In this document: positions 1 through 12,030 of the stretch, piece after piece | Numbering within the stretch: position 1 is the stretch's first letter | Layout: each line of letters begins with the position of its first letter | Assembly (NCBI GenBank): GCA_000708835.1 | Contig: DF237349.1 | Span: 1-64,000, forward strand | Reading direction: 5' to 3' | Length of the DNA stretch: 64,000 nucleotides | Origin: Klebsormidium nitens | Taxonomy: Eukaryota; Streptophyta; Klebsormidiophyceae; Klebsormidiales; Klebsormidiaceae | Translations under genes and position numbers: made by a program | The notes under the pieces: model-generated | Told to the model about the DNA's origin: nothing | What the model saw: only the letters and a program-made list of their open reading frames with translations | The model's database searches: none

Positions 1-1230
1 GCTGGGCAAAGAGGAACCCAAAGAATGACCGGTCATTACCACCAGATAATGAGCGCTTTGCCAAGGTAGAGTGTGAGATAAAGCAGACAGGGAACCCAAG
101 CAAGCGCTAGACTCCCTGGCAAAAGGCACTGCCCTTGCCAGAAGTGGCACCAGACTCACCACTTATATGCGCTCATTTAAGGGTTTGGCAACAGGTGAAA
201 AGAAACGAGAAACGTGTTGGCAAGCACCAGAAAGCTGGACACCAGCCCTGAAACCGATCAGGCGGCGATAGTACTGTGGCCTCGCGATGCGGGTATCGCA
301 AGTGAGCATAGTGTCGCCCACAATTGTCCGTCATTGCCACGTGGCCGAAGATGGATGTTTGAGAGGTACGGACGAGCTAAACACCCGCCACAAGCAACCT
401 CGGAACCAGTGCGGAAGGAACATCTGGAATTTACAGCCTTGTGTTTGAAGGACAAACAGAACGGACACTAACAGTGCCACTGAGTGCGAAGGCTCCTGAA
501 CAATTTCGGTACGCCCAAAAACAATGACGTACAAGCTGCTTAACTTTGACAAAGTGCCAAGAAAAATCAATCAAGTACCCTCTGCGACAAGGGAGGTTGA
601 ACGCTCGCGCAAAAGGCATAGCAAAGCCCTTGTCACGACTGAAAATTGAGGGCTCAGCAAAGGTGAGCAGGAAAAATCACAATGATGAGCACAAATCAAA
701 CGTCGAGGAGACACCACACGTCGAGGAGACGGATGCGGGTACACGGGTGATGTGGCAACAGGCAGCACGGGTGAAATCCGGACGTGGCAAAAGGATATGG
801 TTTGGAGGGGTGAAGCTGCTTGCTCTATAGCAAGGACGAATGCAAAGCCGTGTAGGGAGGAATAGAAAGACAGCAGCAAGCAGAAGCGAATCGTTCTACA
901 GGGAGGCGTCGCACTTACTTCTACTTGAATGTTCTGGGCTGAGATACTTCCGAGACCAGTTTTGTTTTCCCTGCAAGCGTTTAGGATCGCGGCAAAGCAA
1001 GAGAGAGACCGGCATCATATCTCACAGCAGTACTGGCACGAAGCCAAATCGGTGTTCTGAATCATCGCCATCACAAAGGGCCGGAAACTGTCAGATTGAA
1101 TGAAACTTCTTTGTGAGTCTGAGGTTGCCTCGTCCAAGATGCACATGGTGGCGTTCACACTAGGCATAGTATGATCTGACTACTACGAGCAGTAAAGTCT
1201 CAGACGCACAGTTCCGTGGGACGGCGCAAC
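1..1230. repeat. Decayed dispersed element, copy 1
   Basis: This stretch aligns by eye with 2880-4090 in the same orientation, at an offset of about 2870-2880 bases. Shared blocks include the first 120 bases, the tract near 300-430, the segment near 545-590 and the segment near 1040-1200. Identity is low (roughly two thirds by eye) with many indels, and no long reading frame survives in either copy. It looks like an old transposon or a segmental copy. I cannot assign a class, and I see no terminal repeats or target-site duplication. Confidence 0.5.
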
Positions 1231-2879
1231 ATTCACCAGCTTCGAGGGCAAAAGACGAGCAACAAACGCGGTGTGTGCAGGACTCGGCCTGCTTTGCGCT
1301 CTGGTACGTCCCTTGCATAGAAACGAGGAGACGCGTAACGGTGTCGAAAGTCCATAAACTGGGCGGACTACAGGACCCTACTACAGGTTTGCTAATGCGA
1401 TGCGGCCTTAGCTCTGCAGGAAAGTGACTGGCTCGACGCTTAGGTGCCCAAATGATAGCCGCAGCTTGAGCGGCCCTGCGCTTGACGAAGTATACCACTT
1501 CGGAGAGGAAGACACCGCGCTTTTGACGGCTGACAGGCCCGAACTTTCAGCTCCCAGCCACGAAAATCCACCCGTCGGAAGAATTTTTTGGCTCGACCAA
1601 CGGCATCATGAGGATGAAAAGAGGATAATCGAATCACTTGGTTCCACCTTCAAATGGAGGGCGCAGTTTTGTTAAGTAAAAGCTCGAATCACAGACACTG
1701 TGCCGGAAAACTAGGAATGAATCCGTACAGAGCAGAAAGGGGAAGATAAACGTCCGATTTCGAAATTCCAAAGCTTTCCACAGAACTTGACGGATTTGCG
1801 GAGCTCAAGGTTTTCAATAAGAGAACGGTCTCAAACGGCCCAGTTCCCAATTACCCCGACGATCTTTCTCTGCATCGTACTTCTTCAAAGTCTCTAGTAC
1901 TTATAAGTACGAAATTCCTGTACCTATAAATCACCGCCACGCTTCACATAGAGAAGGAACGGCTCAGCCGCCAAAACTGAACGCACGCGCTGATGCAGAG
2001 CATTACATAGCCCGTGAAACCGCGCAGCAGCGAATGATCCGCCGTTACGAGAAGTCGGGACGTTGGTCCGGGTCACGCAAAGTAAACGGCAATTTCCTGC
2101 CCGTTCATGTCACAAGCAGGGGCAATCGGGCAGAAAGTTCAGGTAAGCGGTCCTTCCTCGCGCTTTCGCTTATCGTAGAGCATAACCATGGTACAAGAGT
2201 CTACCGTCATCGCTGGAGTCCATATTCAAGGGCACAAAAGAGAACGGCATCGCAGGATATTCCCGCACAGTACCTGCGCTAACAAACTCACCCACAGGCT
2301 TTCATCCTTGCCGTGATAAGGTATCCACCCAATGAAGAGGCAAAAAGGAGGCCCAATACTAGGGAGGCCTGTCAAAACAGTAAGACAAAACCAAGACTTA
2401 GCAGCTTCGTCCAGTGTGCAAGCAAAAGGTGGGGACACACAAGGCTTGCGAGCCTGACGAGCCTGACGAGCTTTAAAACCACAGTAGAAGTGGAAATAAC
2501 AGTAATGAATAGAGTTACGACAATGACCGGAGTGGTTGACTGCCCAATGGTATCCTGAACACCGTGAGAGCGCCGGACAACTGGAGCACTGTAAGGCCAA
2601 GGAATGTTTTATGACGCGTTAAAGCCTCAAAAGCGAGTCAACACCGAAGGCATCAGTGCCACGGACCCGTACAAAACAACTATTGGAACCGCAAGCCGCC
2701 AACGCCCATTAATCTTTGATAAATGGAAACTAGAGCAAGCTCGCCGATTTCAGCAAAGCTTCTATTGCAGCTCAATCAGTGGTAGACATGGGTGAGGGGA
2801 TGGGAACGGGTGAAGACGTACAACAACAAACAAAGCCCCCAAACCGAACCTTGCATTAAGCGTGGCTTCTCCCACATCC

Positions 2880-4090
2880 TATGCTGGGCAAGAAGAAACC
2901 CAAACACGAATCCCGGTCATCACCAGACCAATAGCACTTTGCCGCGGTACAAACCGGGTTAAAGCAGCAATCAAGCGCCTGATTCCACCGCGAACTATCC
3001 AATCGCCACCAGGATTTGACATCAAAATTTCCACTTGTGCGCTCCAACGGGTTTGCAGCAGGTGAATCGAAATTAGAGACGTGTCGCAGCAAGCTTGAAA
3101 GCAAGCTGGAAAGCCAGCCGTAGAGATACGATATCCGCTATACTCTGGCTTCCCAAACAGAAAGTACTGGTGGGCACACAGAGGCGCCCACAACTTTCGT
3201 CATTGCCACACAATATGGGATGTTCAGCTGGGGAAGGGGTAGATGAGCGGCGCGCGCGGCCACCACAAGCAACCACTGAACGGAGGCAAAAGGGAGATCT
3301 GGATTTTATAGCATGCAATTTTTTTGACACAAGAAAGGACAGTAACAATGCATGGAGTGCAAGGTTCCAAGATATTGTTGGCACGCTAAATAATCATGAC
3401 GTCGAAGCTTCCAGAGTGGCAAGAAAGTTTCACCAAACAATTCAGACGTCTCCTGCAACAAAGGATCCAAAAGGCTCGCTTCCTTTCTGAAGCAACCTTC
3501 CCGGCCGAGGTCCAGTCAAAACCACCGGACTTAGAACCGATTCGGAGGGGCCAGCGCAACCGAGCCAAAAACTTTACAAGCATCTGCCTCAACTTGACGA
3601 GGCCCGAGACGATATCGACGTAGGCACGACGGTGCACAAGCTAGTGACAAGGCACATATATCCGGCCAAAATGAGTCGTGAGGAAACTGCCTCGTTTGAG
3701 GAGAGGTATGAGAAGCCCAATACAAGATCACGCCCAAGGGGCAAGGAGGGGCCGGCCGGGCAATCAGACGGGCAACCACAAAACTCCCATTTCTAACAAA
3801 CAGACATAGTACTCGTCGTCAATGTTGACGTTTGTTTGAGAGAACTCAGCCTTAAGTACGTGGAAAGGAACGGTGGCTTCCAAGACCCACAGGACCACGC
3901 CTGGCGCAGAGCCAGATCGATGTTCTGTATCATCGCCAGATTGCAAGGAACAGCCAAATGTGTTGAAGGTTTTTGAAGTCTGCCGAATTTACTATCTTCG
4001 TCCGGGAAACACATGGTCGACCGCCACTAGGCACAAGAACCGTCTACGAGCAGCGAAGCCTTCGAATCGCAGTACTTGTCAGACTGCGAA
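2880..4090. repeat. Decayed dispersed element, copy 2
   Basis: Partner of the copy at 1-1230. One frame stays open from about 3586 to 3795 on the plus strand (about 69 codons, hydrophilic, rich in Glu/Arg/Lys, ending at TAA). Upstream fragments in other frames are also charged. This could be the remnant of a transposon-encoded protein, but no reverse transcriptase, integrase or transposase motif is visible. Confidence 0.45.
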
Positions 4091-7000
4091 CAGTCAGACG
4101 GCCTCCAGCACAAGATCGACCGACAAGACGTGCGAGTCGCACAAGTCCGCCAGCTTTATATTGGCACTAGCAGGAAGCTGCTTGAGATACTCCCAAGTCA
4201 AGCGACGCACCAATTCTGCAGCAAGAAAGGTTTTGCGTCAATTAAGCAGATGTTACGCACATCTCCACCCTCTCGTCTTTGCCCCATGGACACCGTTGCT
4301 CACTTCCTTTCTGACGAAATGATGTACCAAGTGATCACGAATGTAATTACGTAATCAAACGAAGCCATCCTAAATCACCTGGCTGAGTACGTGCACATTC
4401 TTCGCGGGCGACCTTTGAACTTATGCCAGGAAAGTACAGCGGAGCAGTGATGTGGGACCAATCGTGCGAGTAGTCGCGCCGGCTTTCGCCGCACGTGTGC
4501 AACGAAGCTCTTTGATAACACACTGGTTTAGGGCACGAGCAATCACCAATTCAACTGTGACAAGAATAGCAAACTAGCTTGAACACTAAAATCGTCACTA
4601 GGCTTTTGGGAAGCGCCGCAGCTTCGGTCGAGGATGGCAAGACACCGCGTGGGAGAAGCTTTGTCCCATACTCATGTCCACTGCATTGCCGCGGGGCATA
4701 TCAAGAGCCGCAATTGCTTTCAGAGGAACTCAGTTGTTATAAATCACCAGCCAACTTTGCAATTTGACCAGGGGCTTGCACAAGATTGAAGAACGGTTGC
4801 GTTCTACAAGTTCAACAGACTGTGAAAACATTGAAGAGGGGAGCCCAGGCTTTCGCAGGCGTTGCTTTAGTCAGTGCGGAAATTTGGACCCTTCCCGGAA
4901 TCCCTTGGCAGCGATGGAGCATTGTTGCAGCGCCATTGAGGAACGAACAAGGACATACTGATGCTGGAAGTAGTAGGGAAGACGCAGACAACATTCCAGG
5001 ACGCCGCACACTATTTGAGTAGGCGCCAAATCTGAGTTCAAGGTTTAGAGGATTTGGCTCTTCGTTAGGGGCAACAAGCGACAACAATGCCCAACTTGCA
5101 TTTATCTTAGCCATTGCTACGCCGTGCAGGTAAAGAAAGAAAGAGACGTACAGTAGCGATTCCAATTGTGACAGTCAGCAGCCCTAAAGACGCGGCTATA
5201 TCGAATTCGATGCTTAGTGGAGGCTTCGACTGAACAAACAACAGCCGACGTTTTGCGAAAAACAACAGAAACAATGCTTGGCCGTGTCCATCGAGATGAA
5301 GGTATAGGCTTCACCGAGAGATGAGGGACGGACACAGTGGAGAACGACGGACAAGGAGTCCAGTGGACTTCTTGTACACAGCACAAAGGGAAGATAATGC
5401 TTCCACACCTGCTGTTAGGACTGCTTGCCCAAGAACAGAAAACAGCTGCTGAAATCAAGGCTCTACACAACAGAACGACATGAGATATTCCTTGCAATTT
5501 GAAGCTACCTCTGACAATCTTTCCTGCAATCCAGTCCGCCAGACAAGGACAAGTCACTGACTTGTGGCAATCAATACCGCCATGCTTTGCAACAGTAATC
5601 AAACAGCAGAAACCAAACAGCCCAGCGCCCGGGACTGAGTACATACGCCGCTGCGGAGAGTACGAGAGTTGGAAACAGCAGCAAGTAATTGTTACGTCGT
5701 TGAAAGGCCGCTTTGGGTCAGGTTACGCCAACAGAAATGACCATTCTATTGATGTGCGTGGACTGCCGTTCCGAGCATTGGGAGGGCAGTCTAAACGCCG
5801 AGGGCAAGATTCTCGAAGCGTTCTGTTGTACCCAATGGCATGAAGGCTTTGTTATAGAAACGTACGGTATGGGCCAGATATGACGAGCACACGAAAGAAC
5901 ACGTGGTGAAACACGAGGTAGTTCGAGGCTCGGTGGTTTGTGCGGGACGTTGGGGGGTGCCCGAGCCCAACAGCTGCCAGTGCGTCTTTGCCGCTGTTCC
6001 CGCCTCTGGCGAATCGGCAGTAAGTACTCGCGGAAGGTACGACTCAGAGCAGAAAGAAAATGGAACTGAGGTTTGCTAGATGGGCCTCTGCTATGTAGTA
6101 AAAGGTGCTGGCAAGGCAAGCATGACGGCAAAGTATTCCAAGGACCTGGACGGTTCTAGATCGTCTTAAAGAGCTGTCGAAGGCATGGAGCAAATACCGT
6201 GCTGAGGGCACTTTGAAAGGTTAAGATGTCAAATGAATCGTTGATTCCGCTTCAGGTAAAGTCCGATTTTTTTTAAACAAGTACTACTTGAGGAGCTTTC
6301 ACTCAGCCGGCCTAGACAAATCTGCCGCACGATTTGGCGGGATCGCGTGCTCAGAAGAACAATCTAAGAACATACTGCTTTATCTTACTTCGATCGGGAA
6401 GCTTCTAGACGCGTATAGCGGGGAGCTCCTTGAATCTCCGCAACGCTACCTCTCATTTTTGTCCCACCGCCAAATCTGGCCGTTATCGTGGCACGAGAGG
6501 ATGGTGCTGCGGAAACGGCACAAGAGCTTTTGTCAGGAATGCTGCCCAAAAGTAATTCGTGCGTTGGCAGCCAAATACGGCGCACCCCAGTTTCGATGGG
6601 TCCTGACCGCGGTACGTGGCGACCAGCTTTGGACAAAGTTAAGTCTATCTACGTATGCTTAGTTGGAACGCGGACGTGGAACAAGACAACAAAGTTGATC
6701 GGTTCCACCAAAGGCCGATGATTGCGAAGCGTGCGAAGCGTGCGAATAGCCAGCATAAGGCCCCGATTAGACCTTGGCGTGCAATAACGAGAGTAAAATG
6801 AGGTGTCAGGATCAAGCAAAGAAGTACTTGCAAACCTACATACACTGCTGGCAGGAGCTTGATTTTCACAAGATCTAGACTTTTGCAATTTGCTCCAATT
6901 CTTAACAGTAAAGAGCTCAGAAGGTGTAGAGGCGAGTCCGGGACATTTCGCATCGACGGCTGATTGATCGATCAATGCCTCGTCTCTTCGTTCTGGTAGT

Positions 7001-10000
7001 GAACAAGGTGAACAAGGTGACGCAATCTGATACGGATGACAAAAACCGGCGGCTCACCTTCCGTCATAAGAGAGCGCTACTTGCCGGCACTGCGATTGCG
7101 CTTCCCGGCTTTGGTTGTAACACCTGCACGATCACAGGCAACACCATGTTTGGTATGTACTTGTACTGGTTTCTGCCGAATCTTGCTTGACACACCTCAA
7201 ACGTTGCTGAGCCCACTGAAATCAAGAGCCGTCCACGGAAGTGATTGCAATTCAAATGTTACTTGGTGGCTGCGGCGAACCTCTGGTGATTGAGGAGGCT
7301 GGGTTAGACCGCTGAACGCAGATCGATGTGTTCGTTTGCTAGAAACCGATATATCCGATATGCGTATCACTTCAAAACATGCGTCGATCACCACGCCACC
7401 ATTACACACATAAGCAACCTTGCCTGCGCATACCGGGAGCTTTTTGTTGAGCCGCTGTGCAGTCTCTGTCGGAGTGTTGACCTAAGGCCTCCAATTTTCG
7501 ACCACCGATAATCAGACCTCTCAGATTGTCAAGGGCCGAACTATAGGGACCCGCGGCTCAAACCTAAGATGCAATCAAGCACGCACTCACTTTGCAACTC
7601 GGCACGGCGGGTACGCATGGATGTCATACACAAAGACTTCGCCATAGTCGTTACCTGCACACATAGTGGGCGTCAGAGCGCGGATGGACTTGTCGGGCTT
7701 GCTCCTTCTCAAAGCAGTTCTTCATGTCAGCTTACAAGGCCACGGTACATAATCATCCATGCGAGATGCAACCCTTGCCAGTGGACTAGCCTAACCACCT
7801 AGAGCGCTCAAACTCAGGCCCAATGAATCCAGTCAGACAAAATATAAGGACCATGTACAAGTTTGGCTTCGTGGGTAAGCAGTGTGGCGCAAGAAGCCAA
7901 CGTCGGCATGCGTCCTTGCCACCTACAAGAGCTACTCGAGGACAAAGAAAGTGTCCAAGACGGAGCAAGCCGTTTCGCACGCGGCAATTTCCAAGCCTGC
8001 AGTCAGCTGGGGAAGGAGACGGCAAGCATCCGAAGCTTTGGACGAGAACTTAGCCAGGTAGCTTAGCGAGGAGCACGAAACCATGCCATGCCGTGTCCTG
8101 CAAAGGACAAACCGGCGTACGCTCACTGCTACCGCTGACGAACACATACAGAGTGTACAAGAAAAGCCGTACTGGCGATCGCGAAGGCAGCAAGCCAGTC
8201 ACCAATTGGTCGCAAAAACGCACACTGCAACCATGCGCAGGGTCTTGCTGAGTGCGCGCGATTTCTGGGCTAAGAGGTGTTCAGATTTGAAGTCGAGAGG
8301 TGTGACGGAGGTATGGACAAGCTCGAATGCAAGCCTTGGAGGCCAACAAACTTTCGGGTTACAAGGGATACAAGGGAAAATGCAGTTGAAGATGGCACGG
8401 CAGCTTCCGGACGTAGCTCCGACGGATGAAGAGGTGTGGCTGGTAAGCGCCCAATCCTGCGAGTAATCACTGCCGGGCGAAGAAGCTTCAAGGAAGATGC
8501 GCGAACCAAGAGTGAGCAATCCGAGACTCGCCTCATTTGGGATATACCAACACCGTGTAAGCCTGGCACCAATCCGAGCTATCTTGTGACTCGGCCGACC
8601 ATAAAAACCATTGCAGCATAATGCTTCGATGAAGAGGCCGTCCTCTCCGCAATGATAATAAGGTACGGCAAAGGTATACTTTGGGCAAAAACCCCTTGCA
8701 AGCTCCTGGATCTGATACAGTCCACCGAGTTCGTCCGCCAAGCGCAAGATGTCCGTCAAGTGCAAGGCGACCAAGGCATAAAAAGCGATTGTTCGAACCG
8801 CACGATCGGGGGTTGGCGAAACCAGTAATGTCCATTCTTGCCCGCAGCGACAGGTTCTCTGAATTTGAATCAGTAGAATTTGACTGGAACCCAGGATACT
8901 GACACTGGAAGTCGGTGAATGCACTTCTGGAAATTTTAAGGGGCTTAACACCATCAGAGCAGAGATCAGCGACCATAACCGGTAAATGTGTCTCTAGACA
9001 TCACTATTGAGGACTCCGGGTTTCAACACGACCCTGAGTGTTGAAAGAACGACAAGGGATGGTGGCGTCAAGTAACGGGCGAAGCAGCAAGAGCTTGTGG
9101 CCGCAAGCGGCCAGCCTCCCCGTCCATCTTTGCCACGTGCTATGGTCGACCAAGATATTGAGCAGCAAAGGTTGCAAGGTATGTGGTGAAGAAGTGTTTC
9201 AAAAGCACGGTTGTGGAGGAATATATTAGGGAACGCTAAAGCAACACGAGAAAGTGACGAGTTGTGGCCGCATGATTTTCATGAACACTACAAATAAACA
9301 GAAAGTGCCCATGTGCCGAGGGGAATATCAGCACCAGCGACGGGTTACCAACTTGTTACAGTTAGGGCAGAAACTGGACAAGGGGAACGGAAAGGCGAAG
9401 AAGGTGTAGACAGATGGGACGCGGACGATCTTTAATCAACACCTTTGACCAGGAACAGTCAGGTTTGAGTGTGGCTCCTAAAGGTTGTGGTAGACTTTGT
9501 GAGCACGATTTCCGTCATTAGCCATAAACAGGAGCAGGTAAGTCAGTCCGGCACTGGAAAGAAGGAGGAGCCGGCCGTTGGAAGAGTAGCGAGATGCCCC
9601 AAAGTCCCGTCCCAAAATTTCAAGGTTATGCGAAAGGGCAAACCCTAAACTCCTAGACCCATGGAGCCTTCGAGCTGTTAGACAAGCAAGAGGCGGGGCA
9701 GCTTGAGAACTATCTTACTTCAAAAAGCTTGGCAAAAAGGAACTCCCAAACCTAAGTCCCTTCCTCGCTACGTGGCAGTCCAACAGGCGCGATATATGCA
9801 ACGGTGGACTAAACCGATCCGCAAACCAGGCAAGCGCTTAAAGAAGAGCTACAGACTATCATCACGGACGGCCTATTCAGGTCCGAACTAGGCAACCTTT
9901 ACGCACGTTTGCAAAGTAAGGAAAGCAATGGCGCTGCCCGTTTCATGGACGCTGGCTGTGAAAGTCGCTCGGTGGAAAGCTGAGAATAGGACTCCAGAAA

Positions 10001-12030
10001 TTCAGAAATCCAAAGGCTCTATATTGAAAGGACCGCACATTTGCACAATGTCGGAGAACGGAAGACGTGTAAATAAAGTATGGCATACATTGGCAATCAG
10101 GGCAGTGGCGAGGCTTCTATGTATGTCCCATCCGAGCAAGCAAAAGTTATGTCCAAACGGTTGTTCCACTCAACGGAAAGCTGGTCCAAAATAGACTGAA
10201 CTAGAGAAAGCGGTATTCCGGAGACACAAGATTTCCTGGGCAACACAAGCCCGACAGGTGGTCCCATCATGACCGCTTGATCCGGCACAAAAAAGACCAG
10301 GAAAAACGCCAAGACTAAGAAAAAGGCCAGGAGCGTTGGAAACCGGAGGTGCATCAAAATGAAGATTTTACGGTCGTTTAGAAGCTTCAAATGCAAGAGG
10401 GTTTTCTTTCGGCGTTCTCCTTTTACAGAAAACGATTCAAGCAACAAGCAAGAGAACGCATAAGTAAGGAGAGAAAGACGAGGCGAAACAATCACAACAA
10501 GGCTGAACAACGACTCAGATGCGAACCCACAGTAACACACACCGATCTCTGCCACACGGGACAGACTTCACCACATGAGGACACCTTCGGGACCACAAGG
10601 CATGAACCTTTGGGCGGGCTTTGATGACTGGCAAATGGAATGAAATGGACTCGGTTGAATCAACGTATCGTAATCCCTTCAAGGCGGACAGTTTTCCATA
10701 ACCAACGCCTTGGAGTCTAACTTCGGGCATCAGGAATGGAAGGAAACAAGTGTTGAGCGGTAGGCCGCCCAAATACTATCCGCCTTTGCCGTCTAGGCTA
10801 AAACGACAAACATGTACAAGGTGGCAAAACGAGTGGCACAGCAGCAACGAATGACTTTTCTCTTTCTAATTTTATCGAATTTCCAATGGCTTCGTTGCCA
10901 AAGCATGCGCTCCGTGGAATGCAATTGATCCGCAGTTTTGGCCTCAATCATTGCCAAAGACAAGCAGTACCCAGCGTGACTCCGAAGTGCTTTTGGAGGA
11001 GGTAGGAATTAACAAGCTGCCAAGAACTCTGCATAGTAGGAAGAAAAAATAACAACCTACAACCGTACAACGCTTGACCAGTTTGCGCAGCGAGAAGCTA
11101 CTAGGATTTCAGCGAGTTAAAGACATAATTTCCGGCAAAACTAACTCTCACTGGGCTGCCTTTCACATCGCAACGCACGTTATCTGTCCGTCACATGGCT
11201 ACAGCAGATACAGTAAAGACTTGGAACAGCACCGACAGGATATTCGCCACGAAGAGAGGAGGCACATCAAAGCCCTGGAATGCATGTAACGACGAAAACA
11301 CGGTGTTGTATTGAAGTCCTCCGGATAAAAGCATATTGTGCAATTGATGAGACTTCCCAGCTTCGAAGCACGACACGGAGTGTGAGGGTTCGTGCACCGG
11401 AGGAGGACTCCTCCGCGGCAAAGCTCAAGGTTATAAGAGCTCGGAGGGAAGCCGACTCCACTAGACCAAGGGTGCGCACTTGCGAAGCTTCGGAAAAAGA
11501 GGTTTAAATACCTTTAAAAGACTCAAAAGTATTATCAATACCGTCACCGATCACAAACTTCGGAAAGATACAACCACCCAAGGAGGTATAAGAGGCATTT
11601 CCAAACGTTGCTTCGGTGGCTTCACGCCCACCTGCTGGTGATTGTGCGACAACACGCAGGCCTGAGCTTGATCATGACCACAAAGAGATCACTGAAACAG
11701 AATGGGCATTGCGTAAGCAATTTGGGAGGGATGTGTGGACGAAAGAATGGGTCGAAGCAGTAAGGACAGGCGACAAGACTCAGCGGCTCGGAAAAGATCA
11801 GCGATCGATTGGAATGGCAGGAAGACAACGCGTTTGAAGTGCATGCTCAGAAATATAAGCGACAGTAAAGTGTGTGGCAAAATAAGGTTCTATGTGACGC
11901 TGCCAAGTAAGGAAAGGAATGACACGGGGTCTACAGGTACAAGGAAAACAGGATTGTTACGTGTTCCTTTGAAAACGAACGCGGTAACAAAGCGTACGAG
12001 CAGAGGCCAAGAAAAGCGAAGGGGCCGTAC
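4091..12030. other. Gene-free, repeat-like decayed region
   Basis: I find no exon chain, RNA gene or recognisable protein domain here. Open frames are short, start and stop without splice context, and overlap on both strands as expected for noncoding DNA. The longest is a 251-codon frame on the minus strand (8199-8954), whose predicted product resembles nothing I know. The plus strand is purine-rich with recurring CAAG/GCAAG-type words, which suggests old repetitive DNA. Missing 3' exons of the FIE gene should lie in the right-hand part, but I could not find them. Confidence 0.5.

Noticed and set aside
5117-5644. 175-codon minus-strand frame
   Set aside because: No motif, no splice or start context, and within decayed DNA; compatible with chance.
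10097-10555. 152-codon minus-strand frame with a hydrophobic stretch
   Set aside because: The hydrophobic part comes from an A-rich plus-strand tract; no family resemblance.
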